From: Sebaldella termitidis ATCC 33386
GTDB lineage: Bacteria > Fusobacteriota > Fusobacteriia > Fusobacteriales > Leptotrichiaceae
Assembly: GCF_000024405.1 (NCBI RefSeq)
Contig: NC_013517.1
Location: 310,001 to 374,000, forward strand
Direction: 5' to 3'
Length of the DNA stretch: 64,000 nt
Of this stretch, positions 54,460 through 63,981 are shown one piece after another (positions within the stretch are counted from its first letter, which is position 1; each line of letters opens with the position of its first letter). The notes below the pieces were generated by a model. The model was not told the DNA's origin. It did not search any database and saw nothing but the letters and a program-made list of their open reading frames with translations. The position numbers and the translations under genes are program-made.

Positions 54460-54978
54460 TTAGATATCGTCCTTTTCATCAACTTTTATTTGCTCAGTAA
54501 TAAAAGGAATTACCTCATCAGGCTTGATGTTCAGAACATATGCAAATTCTTCATGAAGCTTTTTTTCTGCTTCCTTCATAAAATATCGGTCAGCTGCATG
54601 CATTTTTTTACCTTGGTCTAACAGCGACTGATGATAAACATGAAGTGTTTTTATCAGTATGATCAGTTCTTCCCTGTCCTCTCCCAATAAAACTTTTTCG
54701 TAATATTCCTTTCGTTGGTCCTTGTCCTGAATCCAAACGGGATATTCCGCGGGAAGAGCCTTAATTAAAGAATATATCTGATCTGCTGACAGAATACGGT
54801 GCATTTTTGACAGTGCATTATTGCTGTTTACAGGGATAAAAACCATGGATTTATCACGGTAAACGGGTTTGAGAGCATAGCACGAAGTATGATTTCCGCC
54901 AAAATCTTTCTCTGAAATCCCTACGATTTTACACACACCATGTGTGTTGTACAAAACTGTATCATTAACTTTATACAT
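54460..54978 (-). CDS. CarD/CdnL-family transcription factor
   Basis: This 172-aa protein has an N-terminal CarD/TRCF RNA-polymerase-interaction domain (residues 1-65: YKVNDTVLYNTHGVCKIVGI, then KPVYRDKSMVFIPVN) and a C-terminal helical part (about 75-172) that in CdnL binds promoter DNA. It probably modulates initiation at rRNA or stress promoters. AGGAGCTGG lies upstream. It is not in an operon with known partners. Confidence 0.82.
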   Translation of the reverse strand: MYKVNDTVLYNTHGVCKIVGISEKDFGGNHTSCYALKPVYRDKSMVFIPVNSNNALSKMHRILSADQIYSLIKALPAEYPVWIQDKDQRKEYYEKVLLGEDREELIILIKTLHVYHQSLLDQGKKMHAADRYFMKEAEKKLHEEFAYVLNIKPDEVIPFITEQIKVDEKDDI

Positions 54979-55194
54979 TATGTACCAGCTCCTTTCATTT
55001 ATATGATGGTATCTTAAAAAAATAAAAACATGCGGCTCACTATAACTGGGCTTACGTTTCTCCAGAGCAAACTACACGTTACATATATATTCTATCATAT
55101 TTTTGCAAAACTAGCTAGTAAGTAAAAAAATTTTAATTAATCATTTGAAAAGAAAAAAAATTTTATGCTGTAATTGTTAGTGCCGAATGGCGGG

Positions 55195-55236
55195 AAAGGC
55201 GTAAATCCGGCTTTGGATCTACACCTTTTATTTTTA
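55195..55236 (+). terminator. orphan intrinsic terminator
   Basis: AAAGGcGTAaATCC pairs with GGATcTACaCCTTT around GGCTTT, then a T-rich tail. No gene on the plus strand precedes it within 2 kb, so it may end an unannotated RNA or be a relic. Confidence 0.6.
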
Positions 55237-55964
55237 ATAAAAATCAGCAGTTTATGACAGCGTTCCTTAAAAGATTCAAAAAAATATTATTAACGGTGGT
55301 TATTATGGAAATAAAACAGACAATATTTGTAAATTCTCTGATGCTTAAGATGAGGCTGCCCGTGAATTTGTCAGTGGGATTCAGGCATTCTGGCAAAAGT
55401 CTCGGCGAAAACAATAGAAAATAACAGGGAATAGTATATTTTTAAGAATTTGCACATATGCGGTATTTCTGATTATAGATTTATTCAGAATAAATATTTG
55501 CGAATACAGGCAGCAGGCGTGAAAAGCTTTTCTGGCGGTTACTTCCTGCTTCGAAATGTGCTGCTTATGCTGTATTCTTTCAGACACTGAAAGAAAAAAT
55601 TCCGGCTTTGAAAGCAGATTAGCAATATAATATTACAGATGAAAGGCTACAAAGAAAAAATCTAGTTTAGAGTCTGGTTAATATAATAAAGAACTGTTCA
55701 AAATTTTGAAAAATTTATAGATTTTTCTTTTTTTATAGTAAAATCAATTCGGAACAATGTTTTCATAAATTTGAAATATTTTTTGTTATTTTAGGTTTGA
55801 CAGTTGTAAAGTATTGTAAAACCGTTTGATTTGATAAAGAAAATATTGATATTTAGATTTTAGTATTTTATAACTATAGATTACAAGAATATCATATGAA
55901 ATATAGGGCTTTTTCAAGATTAAAAATAACGCACATTTAATTTATAATATAGAATTAAGAATAG

Positions 55965-55993
55965 TTGACAAATATAAAAAAAGAGAATATAAT
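55965..55993 (+). promoter_or_regulatory. consensus promoter of autotransporter 3
   Basis: TTGACA (55965-55970), a 17-bp spacer and TATAAT (55988-55993): an exact sigma70 consensus. It predicts a 235-base leader. Confidence 0.75.
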
Positions 55994-56120
55994 TGATATA
56001 AATACAGTTCCGTTCTATTGACAAACTCATAGATTATAACTTTCCATAAATAAAATGAAAGATTAGTAAAATGATTGAGTTATTCAGAAAGATATATTAA
56101 TTTATCCAGTAAAATTTTTT

Positions 56121-56174
56121 ACTTTTAACTCTCTTGGAACAATGTTCTGGAAGAGTAATTTTTGGATTAAAAGT
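56121..56174 (+). promoter_or_regulatory. nested hairpin in the autotransporter 3 leader
   Basis: ACTTTTAA (56121-56128) pairs with TTAAAAGT (56167-56174). Nested inside are ACTCT/AGAGT and GGAAC/GTTC arms around GAACAATGTTC. A GGAACAATGTT core also occurs at about 55751. Confidence 0.5.
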
Positions 56175-56233
56175 TAGAGAACGAGAAAATTGGGAGAAAA
56201 TCATTTAAACTTTGAAGGAGAAAAAAGAAAAAT

Positions 56234-59200
56234 ATGAAAGTGAATAAAAAAATGCTTACGATGCTGGCATTAAATATTTTAGCGGTAATGCCGGCAATAG
56301 CCGGTGAAAGTAAAACAGACAGACTGTACAACAATATAGTAAAAAATATTCAAACCGGCAAATCGAATAACAGTAATTATAAATTAATAGAAAATATTTT
56401 GAAACAAAAGAATAAAGATCTGAAAGATTTGTATCTACAGGGGAATTATGTAGAAAAACCCGAGTATCTGGAATGGCAGATATTTTTTTCAGGTTTTTAT
56501 GAAGAATATAATAACGGAAAAGATAATACCGGAGAAAATGCAGAATATAATTCAAAAACGTCAGGATACTATGATGCGAACGGCAATTATGTTCTGACGG
56601 AACATTCAGTTAACGGAATACCCGTAAAGCCTTATGCGGAAGCACAGGATGGGAAATATATTAATTTAGGAATCAATATACAGGTAAAAGAAGTTGTTAA
56701 AGATGTTCTGACTCTGAATCCGTCTCCTGTCGTACCGGTAAATCTGGCTCTCAGTATAGGGAATGTTTCCGTACCTGTAATAGGAAGCATAGCACCGGTA
56801 AATGTGCCGCAGTTCAGTATTACACAGCCGAATATTAATATTACGACTCCGGCAGGAATAAATATTGTGATTCCTTCACTTTCCGCATATACAAACTGGA
56901 CAAGCATAACAGGTGCCCAGTGGGCGAATAATACACAATATGGGAATGTTAATCTGACTTCGCCGAGTTATAAGACCAGTGATGGAATTAATGCCATAGC
57001 ACAGTATACAATATCGGGAGATTATTATGCTGATTCAGATACAATAATGTATGTAGATGTATCACAGACGAGAGCAGTGACTGTAGATCTTACTGAAGAT
57101 CTCGGAAAACCTTCCAGTAATGTTTATACGACTTTTACCAATTACGGAAAAATATATCTGACTGCTTTAAGCACAGCAGGACTGGAGATTCAGAGCGATA
57201 ACAGAGGAGAGCACCCTACTCTGAAAAATTCAGGTTTAATAGAAGGACAGAATAAAACTCAGGTTGGGATGATATTCACCCCAGAGGGGTCCACTGATAT
57301 AAATGCAACCTATATAATGGAGAATACTTCCAGCGGTCAAATAATAATGGGCGGGAATGATTCATCCGGAATGGCTGTAAATAAAATGGGAGCAAGACCG
57401 CTTTTCCTTATTAATGCACTTAACACAGGCCTGATAGAAACCAGAGGACTGAATAACTACGGAATAGCTTTGGATTTAAATAATCTGAATTCAGCTTCTA
57501 GTATTCTTAATAAAGGAATAATAAATGTAAAAGGAGACAAATCAGGCGGAATTGTACTGAAAGGGTCTATTGGCAATACTGATGATAATGTAGTAAATAA
57601 AGGAAATATAAATGTAACATCATCAACTTCATTCGGGATTTATTCAAATGTAAGTGATACAAAATATGTAAATGAGGGAAATATAGATCTGACTTCTGCC
57701 GCTAATTCAATCGGCTTAAGAAATGAAGGCGGATTATTAAAAAACGGCAGTAATGGAATAATAAATCTGACAAACGGAACAAATAATATAGGACTTTATT
57801 CAACAGACGGAACGACAGAAAATAATGGGAAAATAATAATTTCCAATGGAACAGATAATATAGGAATATATGCTAAAGGTTCAGGTACCTCAGTAGTCAA
57901 CAGCGGAGAAATTAATGCAGTTTCTTCAGGAAAGATAAAAGGGATTGCTGTAACTGACAATGCTGATATAACAAATACTAAAGATATCAAGCTAAACGGA
58001 CAGTCGGGATCTGTCGGTATATATGCATCAAATTACGGGACTTTTACTTCTTCAGGTACGGGAGATGTGGATATCAAAGTATCAGGTACAGATTCAGTCG
58101 GGATATATTCCGAAAATAACGGGCTTGTTGCTGTAAACGGAAATATAGAAGCAGCAGACAATGCAATAAATTTATATGCTTCAAACGGAAAAATTCTTTT
58201 GACAGATGCTGCTTTAACCACAAAAGCAAACTCTCTGTTATTTTATATGACAAATAACGGGAAATTTTCTTTGACAAATACACAGGCAGACATAGAGAAC
58301 TCCGGAGCAGCCTTTTATTATGATGCTTCTTCATTAGGGGCCATAACTTCAGGAATAATGTCCGGATATATTTCAAATATGTTTTTATCCGGTTCTAATT
58401 CTGTTTTGAATATGTCTCAGGATTCCATACTTGTGTCTGTCAATAATGCAGCTGTGAATTTGAGCAATCTGCCGGATTTAAGAACAACACTTGGCTCTGT
58501 GGGAATAAATGTATCGGGAACTGGTTACAAAAGCTATCTGTTATATAAAAGTAACCTGACTGTAGATCAAAATGCAAATTTAGATACTGATATACTGGGA
58601 ACTATAGGACTTTCAGCAACCGGTGTGGTTAATAACAGTGAGATAACGGGAACTCTTGCAGATAAAAAGGCAATAGCTGTAGAAAATGAAGATCTATCTG
58701 CAAAAAGTGCCGTAACTATTACAAATAATAATTCCATAATATTGAGCGGGAATAATTCCATGGGAATTTATACAAATTATGGAATAATAAATAACAGCAG
58801 CGGTAAAATTATAAAATTAACCGGAGATAATTCCGTAGGATTATACGCTACAAACGGAACAAGTGTACAAAACTCGGGAGATATCTATATCAACGGAGCT
58901 GGAATTTACGCTACATCATATAAAGCAGACGGGGTAAGCCAGACTTTTGGCGACGGAAAGACCTCTATAGTGAATTCCGGAACAGTTACAAGCGGTTCAA
59001 AGGCTAATTCTGTCGGAATATATTCCAGAAATAATTCAGGTGGAACAGTTTCATCCAATGATTTTACACTGGATTTATCTTCCGGAGAAATAAACATGAC
59101 AGGTTCATCAGGAGGAACAGCTGTTTATGCAGAAAAAACAAAAGTAACAGACAGTGGCTCGACGATAAGTGTAGGTGAAAAAGGAATAGCTTTGTACGCG

Positions 59201-62200
59201 AAAGATAGTGATGTAACTTTAAACGGATCTGTAATTAATCTGCTGGGGGACAATGCAATAGGCTTTTATCTGGAAGGAGGAACAGCTTTTAACGGAACGG
59301 GAACTATAAATATCGACGGTAAGAACATAATTTTGATGATACCCGGAGCCAGCACAACTGTTTCAAATAACTTTACTGTAGGGACTGTAACATCGGGCTC
59401 TACATATACACTAAATGCCATGGTTGACAGTATATATACATATACAGGGACAGCTGCCTTAGAAAGCAACGGAACTCTGATAAACGGAGTAAGAACAGCT
59501 GCTTATATAGGCAATCCGGGAGGTGTTTATGCTAACCCTGGAGCAGAAAATATAGGAGCAATTGTATTAAACGGGCAGTATACTGCCGGAGGAACACTGC
59601 CGGCCGGAATGAGTGCAGGGGTAGACGGTGAGAATGCAGGAACTGTTATTTTAGGAAATGCATCTGCCGGATTATACGGAACAAACGGAACAAGACTTGG
59701 TAATACAGGAACAATTCAGGTAAATGATAATTCCGGTGCCATAATTACATCCGGATCAGGTTCTCTTGGACAAAACAGCGGATTTATCAGCATTGGTGCG
59801 AATTCACAGGCTATATATGTAAAGAACGGGGATACTGTTAATAATATGGCTTTTGGAAGTATTGAGAGTGCAGGACAAAAAGCTGTCGGACTGTTTGCTG
59901 ATACAGTAAATACCGTTGTTAATGACGGGTATATAAATATGACAGGTGCAAATTCCATGGGAATTTATACAGCAGGAGCTAACAGCACCTCAATAACCAA
60001 TAATGGCGCTGTTACAATCGGGGCTTCTTCTGATCCTGATAATCCTTCCATAGGAATATACAGCAGCTCGTCATCTGTAATTAACAATAACGGCAGTATA
60101 GCTTCCGGAGAAAACTCTGTAGGGATATATAGTAATAACGGGACGGTAAATCAAAACGGAGCCTTGAATGTCGGAACGAACGGGATAGGTCTATATCTTT
60201 CAGGGGGAGCAGCCAATATAACCAGTAATGCTTCGTTCAGTCTAGGGACTAATGCAGCAGGGGTTTATGCTGAAAATGCAGGTATTTCAAATGCTTCAAA
60301 TATGAGTGTAAATAATAACAGTTACGGCTTTGTACTAACGAACAGTGCATTTTCAAATACAGCTAATAATGTGTCTCTTGGAACAAATTCCGTTTTCGTA
60401 TATGCAGGCGGCGGAACGAATATTAATAACGGTAATATAATAATGAACGGTTCAGATAATATAGCTTTTTATACTTTTGACGGTGCAAGAGTAGAAAACT
60501 ATGGTACCATAACAGGAACTGCAGGAACAGCTAATGTTGGAATATATAATAAAGGCGGTTCGGTTTTAAATGATGTTTCCGGAGTAATCTCCGTCGGTGA
60601 TTCAATCCTTGCAAATGAAGAATATGCTGTGGGAATTTATGGAGTAAACTCTGCCATTAGTAATTCCGGGACAATATATGCGGGCTCTGGAGCTGTAGGT
60701 ATAGCAGCAGAAGGTGGAAGAGCAGAAAACACAGGGAATATTACAGCAGTAGGAACTCAGTCTATAGGAATGTATACCGAAGGTGGAATTATAGTTAATG
60801 AAACCGGCGGTTTGATTACTGTTTCCGGAAAAGATGCCATCGGTATGGCCGGAAAAGGCAGCGGATCACAAATAATAAATAACGGTATCATAAATGTAAC
60901 GGGAAATAATTCCAAAGGGATATACGGAGTAGAAGGAGCCACAGTTATAAATAACGGAAAAATTTATGCGGCGGGGAGTAATGCAGCAGGAATTGTTTTA
61001 GACAGCAAATCAACCCTTGTAGTTTCCGGAACTGGAGAAATAATAACTAACAGTATAGCAGCAGGAAACAGCTATAGAGAAATGACAGCATACGACACTC
61101 CGGAAATAATCAACTCAGGAGTAATACAGGTATTGGAAAAATTTGAAACTGACGGACTAAAGGTTACTATAAAAGTAGATCCTTCTTCTATGACAACGCC
61201 GGAAACTTCGGTTGTTTCATCCGGAGGGTACGATAATGTTGATATGGATGCTGAATATTTAATATCTAATGCGGTAAAAATAAAGGCACCTTCATTCAGC
61301 ATAAGTAATGCTATGGAAATAACAGCTGATTATGCTCTAGGAACAAATTTGAACAAATATAAACTGGAGGATGTCCTTGTTTCGGGCAGTAATGTAGCGG
61401 CTAATTCTTCTGATATTGCCGTAAAAAGCAGATCATTAACCTGGGAAGCCACTCCTGTGACTAATTCCAAGGGAAATATCGATATATGGATGACCAGAAT
61501 TTCTTATTCAAAATTTACTGACGGACTTTGGTATGAGGATTTTGGAAGAACTCTTGATGAAAAATATACTTCTGCAGGAAATGATGATGCTTTGAAAATA
61601 TATGATAAAATTGATCTTATAGAAAATGAAGTAGATTTCAGACATGTAATGGGAAGTATGGCAGGCAATATATATGCTAATATAAATCAGAGAGAAGAAG
61701 ATATAACAGGAGCATTTGAAAATACATTACAATTATTGCAGAATTCAGAAAATAATACAAAAGAAAATGTAAAGCTGGGTGTAATAGCAGGAAAAGGTAA
61801 GAACAAAGAGGAAACAGACGGAGTTGCAGGCTATGATTATACAACGACAGGAATACTGGCTCTGCGTGAAGTAGAAAGAACATATAAACATACCTTTGGT
61901 TATTCTTTGGGTTATACTCACACAGGATTTGAATTCCAGGACGGAAATGAAAGTGAGGAATGGGTAGATACAATACAGCTTGGAGTACATAATAAATATA
62001 AGACAAACGGCTGGGCGCTAAGAAATGATTTTACGGGAAGAGCAAGTATTCATAATACAGACAGAAATATAGACTGGCCGTCACCGAATAACAGATCAGA
62101 AATGAATGGAACGTATGAGACATACAGTGTAACAAGTGACAATATACTTGGAAAAGAAATAGAGCTCAGTAAAAATGTAAGCCTAATGCCTTACGGCGCA

Positions 62201-62605
62201 TTCAGATTAATGTATGTGACAAGACCGTCATTCAGTGAAAGCGGTCTTGAGGCTTTGGAAATAGAAGGAAATGATGTGTGGAGTGTGAAGCCCGGAGCAG
62301 GTCTGGAACTGAACGGGAAAGTATCATTAGGAAGAAACTGGCAGTTAAAGGGAACTCTTGATTTTTTATATGAATATGAACTTGCTGATATGAATGTAAG
62401 AGAAAAAGCAAAGCTGAATGCAATAGAGGACGGATATCACAAGTTATCAAAGCCACAGGATGAAAACGGAATATTCAGTACAAAAGCAGCTGTGGGATTG
62501 GAAGCAGCAGACAGATACGGAATATTTCTGACAGGGGAGTATAAAACAGGCAATAACAGTAAAAATGACTACAGAACAGGTGTGGTATTAAAAGCGGTGT
62601 TTTAA
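56234..62605 (+). CDS. giant type Va autotransporter 3 (2123 aa)
   Basis: The signal peptide covers about 1-23 (ending PAIAG). The shared N-terminal module (RLYNNIVKN, KPEYLEWQIFFSGFYEEY, SGYYDANGNYVLT) is followed by a shorter Pro-containing linker, a beta-helix passenger with SVGIYxxN and NSGxI rungs, and the C-terminal barrel (about 1840-2123) ending LKAVF. The barrel matches autotransporters 1 and 2 closely (GFEFQDGNESEEWVDTIQLG), while the passenger is distinct. It has a strong consensus promoter and is followed by a TetR gene 75 bp downstream. Confidence 0.92.
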   Translation: MKVNKKMLTMLALNILAVMPAIAGESKTDRLYNNIVKNIQTGKSNNSNYKLIENILKQKNKDLKDLYLQGNYVEKPEYLEWQIFFSGFYEEYNNGKDNTGENAEYNSKTSGYYDANGNYVLTEHSVNGIPVKPYAEAQDGKYINLGINIQVKEVVKDVLTLNPSPVVPVNLALSIGNVSVPVIGSIAPVNVPQFSITQPNINITTPAGINIVIPSLSAYTNWTSITGAQWANNTQYGNVNLTSPSYKTSDGINAIAQYTISGDYYADSDTIMYVDVSQTRAVTVDLTEDLGKPSSNVYTTFTNYGKIYLTALSTAGLEIQSDNRGEHPTLKNSGLIEGQNKTQVGMIFTPEGSTDINATYIMENTSSGQIIMGGNDSSGMAVNKMGARPLFLINALNTGLIETRGLNNYGIALDLNNLNSASSILNKGIINVKGDKSGGIVLKGSIGNTDDNVVNKGNINVTSSTSFGIYSNVSDTKYVNEGNIDLTSAANSIGLRNEGGLLKNGSNGIINLTNGTNNIGLYSTDGTTENNGKIIISNGTDNIGIYAKGSGTSVVNSGEINAVSSGKIKGIAVTDNADITNTKDIKLNGQSGSVGIYASNYGTFTSSGTGDVDIKVSGTDSVGIYSENNGLVAVNGNIEAADNAINLYASNGKILLTDAALTTKANSLLFYMTNNGKFSLTNTQADIENSGAAFYYDASSLGAITSGIMSGYISNMFLSGSNSVLNMSQDSILVSVNNAAVNLSNLPDLRTTLGSVGINVSGTGYKSYLLYKSNLTVDQNANLDTDILGTIGLSATGVVNNSEITGTLADKKAIAVENEDLSAKSAVTITNNNSIILSGNNSMGIYTNYGIINNSSGKIIKLTGDNSVGLYATNGTSVQNSGDIYINGAGIYATSYKADGVSQTFGDGKTSIVNSGTVTSGSKANSVGIYSRNNSGGTVSSNDFTLDLSSGEINMTGSSGGTAVYAEKTKVTDSGSTISVGEKGIALYAKDSDVTLNGSVINLLGDNAIGFYLEGGTAFNGTGTINIDGKNIILMIPGASTTVSNNFTVGTVTSGSTYTLNAMVDSIYTYTGTAALESNGTLINGVRTAAYIGNPGGVYANPGAENIGAIVLNGQYTAGGTLPAGMSAGVDGENAGTVILGNASAGLYGTNGTRLGNTGTIQVNDNSGAIITSGSGSLGQNSGFISIGANSQAIYVKNGDTVNNMAFGSIESAGQKAVGLFADTVNTVVNDGYINMTGANSMGIYTAGANSTSITNNGAVTIGASSDPDNPSIGIYSSSSSVINNNGSIASGENSVGIYSNNGTVNQNGALNVGTNGIGLYLSGGAANITSNASFSLGTNAAGVYAENAGISNASNMSVNNNSYGFVLTNSAFSNTANNVSLGTNSVFVYAGGGTNINNGNIIMNGSDNIAFYTFDGARVENYGTITGTAGTANVGIYNKGGSVLNDVSGVISVGDSILANEEYAVGIYGVNSAISNSGTIYAGSGAVGIAAEGGRAENTGNITAVGTQSIGMYTEGGIIVNETGGLITVSGKDAIGMAGKGSGSQIINNGIINVTGNNSKGIYGVEGATVINNGKIYAAGSNAAGIVLDSKSTLVVSGTGEIITNSIAAGNSYREMTAYDTPEIINSGVIQVLEKFETDGLKVTIKVDPSSMTTPETSVVSSGGYDNVDMDAEYLISNAVKIKAPSFSISNAMEITADYALGTNLNKYKLEDVLVSGSNVAANSSDIAVKSRSLTWEATPVTNSKGNIDIWMTRISYSKFTDGLWYEDFGRTLDEKYTSAGNDDALKIYDKIDLIENEVDFRHVMGSMAGNIYANINQREEDITGAFENTLQLLQNSENNTKENVKLGVIAGKGKNKEETDGVAGYDYTTTGILALREVERTYKHTFGYSLGYTHTGFEFQDGNESEEWVDTIQLGVHNKYKTNGWALRNDFTGRASIHNTDRNIDWPSPNNRSEMNGTYETYSVTSDNILGKEIELSKNVSLMPYGAFRLMYVTRPSFSESGLEALEIEGNDVWSVKPGAGLELNGKVSLGRNWQLKGTLDFLYEYELADMNVREKAKLNAIEDGYHKLSKPQDENGIFSTKAAVGLEAADRYGIFLTGEYKTGNNSKNDYRTGVVLKAVF

Positions 62606-62616
62606 TTAAGGAATAA

Positions 62617-62662
62617 GAAAAAAAGAAATTTTTGAATATTTGTTAAAAGTTTCTTTTTTCTT
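62617..62662 (+). terminator. terminator of autotransporter 3
   Basis: GAAAAAAAGAAA pairs with TTTCTTTTTTC across a 22-base loop. Confidence 0.65.
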
Positions 62663-62680
62663 CTTTGCGAAAGGATGTAA

Positions 62681-63241
62681 ATGAATAGAGAAGATGCTAT
62701 AAAAATGACATTGGAGGTAATAAAAGAGAAGAAACTTGAGAATTCCTCAATAGGTGAGATAGTAAAAAAAATGGATATAAGTCCGGGGAATTTATATTAT
62801 CATTTTAAAAGTAAAAATGAGTTATATAGAGAGGTGCTGGAATATTCGATTAATGAAATAGCAGATAGTCTGGATAAGGTAAAATTGGATATAAACAAAA
62901 AAAATAATTTATTTCAGCTGACTGAGAAGCTAATCAGATTTTTGGAAAAAAGAGAAGATATATTATTTTTTTTAATAACTATGAAAGGAAGCAGCTATCT
63001 GGAAAAAAAATCAAATTCAAGAGATCTTCTGCTGAATTTTAAAAATATGCTGGTAAATCAGGATTTGAACACTGAGCATGAAAAAAGAATAGCATTAAAA
63101 CTGAATATGTTTTTAGGTTCGGTATACGAAGTATTATATGAAAATAAATTATTAAAAAAAAGAAATCTGACTTCTGCGGAAATAAATGAAATTTATCTCT
63201 CTTTTTGGGGAAATGAAGGTAAAGAAGACAATGGAATATGA
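62681..63241 (+). CDS. TetR-family regulator
   Basis: The 186-aa protein has an N-terminal TetR domain (about residues 5-50: NSSIGEIVKKMDISPGNLYYHFKSKNELYREVLEYSI is the helix-turn-helix region) and a divergent helical C-terminal domain. GCGAAAGGATG precedes the ATG. Its place directly behind autotransporter 3 makes it a candidate regulator of surface-protein expression, but no operator was identified. The ligand is unknown. Confidence 0.82.
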   Translation: MNREDAIKMTLEVIKEKKLENSSIGEIVKKMDISPGNLYYHFKSKNELYREVLEYSINEIADSLDKVKLDINKKNNLFQLTEKLIRFLEKREDILFFLITMKGSSYLEKKSNSRDLLLNFKNMLVNQDLNTEHEKRIALKLNMFLGSVYEVLYENKLLKKRNLTSAEINEIYLSFWGNEGKEDNGI

Positions 63242-63816
63242 AGCAGTGTCCAAGTTTGGGTGATTATTTCAAGAATATCACAAAAGAAAACTTTGATTCT
63301 AAATATTGTTTAGTTTGCTGTTGATTGAGATATGAGTTTTCATTATTAACAATTATTAAATTTGACCGTTTATAAAGGGCTGTATCAAAATAAAATTTTT
63401 TGAAATTTGATTACAAAATATTGTGATAAATTACATAATGATATCAATATATTGTATTCAGGTATTTGGAAAGTTCTGTTTTGATACAGTCCCTTTTGGT
63501 ATTACTGAGAATAGCTGATTTTTTGAAATATAAAAAAATAGATAACAAAAATATATTTGTAGAACAATATCATATGTAATTACAAGTGCTTATGCAATAA
63601 AAATGAAAATAATTATTAAAATTTAATATTCAAAAAATTATATTTTTAATAAAAATAAAAATTTTGATACTGATTATGATAAAAAAAATACTTTTTTTTA
63701 GTAATTGAAATTATTATATTAATATAAAATTATAGAAAATAAATATTAAAATTTTATAAGAAAGAAAAAATGATTAGAAAAAAACTTATATATTTATATA
63801 AATAATTAAAAAAATG
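63242..63816. other. AT-rich intergenic region holding palindrome copy D
   Basis: No coding frame is supported. It contains the repeat at 63374-63497 and a very AT-rich stretch (63540-63816) leading into the second invertible-type element. Confidence 0.5.
63374..63497. repeat. GGGCTGTATCAAAA repeat, copy D, with 90-bp core (MITE-like)
   Basis: The same arms as copies A-C (63374-63390 and 63479-63497) enclose about 88 bp instead of a short loop, giving a 124-bp unit with terminal inverted repeats of 17-19 bp. This suggests that the short palindromes are deletion derivatives of, or shared ends with, a small mobile element. Confidence 0.6.
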
Positions 63817-63981
63817 TACGTATTTGTTAAATTTTACGAATAAATGATTATGAATATTTTACTAAATTTGAGCTTTAAAGTCAATTTTAATAGAAAAAAA
63901 ATTTTTTTATAATTATTTGTCAGACTAATATTTGATGCATGAAAGAATAATTTTTTATTCGTAAAATTTAACAAATACGAA
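63817..63981. promoter_or_regulatory. putative invertible promoter element, copy 2
   Basis: Inverted repeats 63817-63843 and 63955-63981 (27 bp, one mismatch) flank 111 bp. On the minus strand the core has TTGACT (63884-63879), 17 bp and TAAAAT (63861-63856), at the same position as in copy 1. The dyad TTTGTCAGACTAA (63916-63928) is also conserved. The promoter points left, away from whatever lies beyond the window. Confidence 0.65.

Larger units (their letters stand above)
54979..56233. other. 1.25-kb intergenic region before autotransporter 3
   Basis: There is no intact gene. Possible decayed coding occurs at 55349-55417 (a frame reading DEAAREFVSGIQAFWQKS) and in another frame at about 55438-55590 (ICGISDYRFIQNKYLRIQAA), neither with a start site and neither recognised. 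The region also holds a hairpin terminator (55195-55236), a consensus promoter (55965) and a leader hairpin (56121-56174). Confidence 0.5.

Noticed and set aside
54930-54950. ACACACC-type palindrome near the start of the CarD gene
   Set aside because: It lies inside the coding sequence for the conserved NTHGVC residues and is explained by the codons used.
55381-55587. 68-aa frame on the minus strand in the gap before autotransporter 3
   Set aside because: No ribosome site, no recognisable features and no supporting context.
56018-56041. Second TTGACA before autotransporter 3 followed by TATAAC
   Set aside because: The spacer is only 11 bp, too short for sigma70. The upstream consensus promoter at 55965 is far better.
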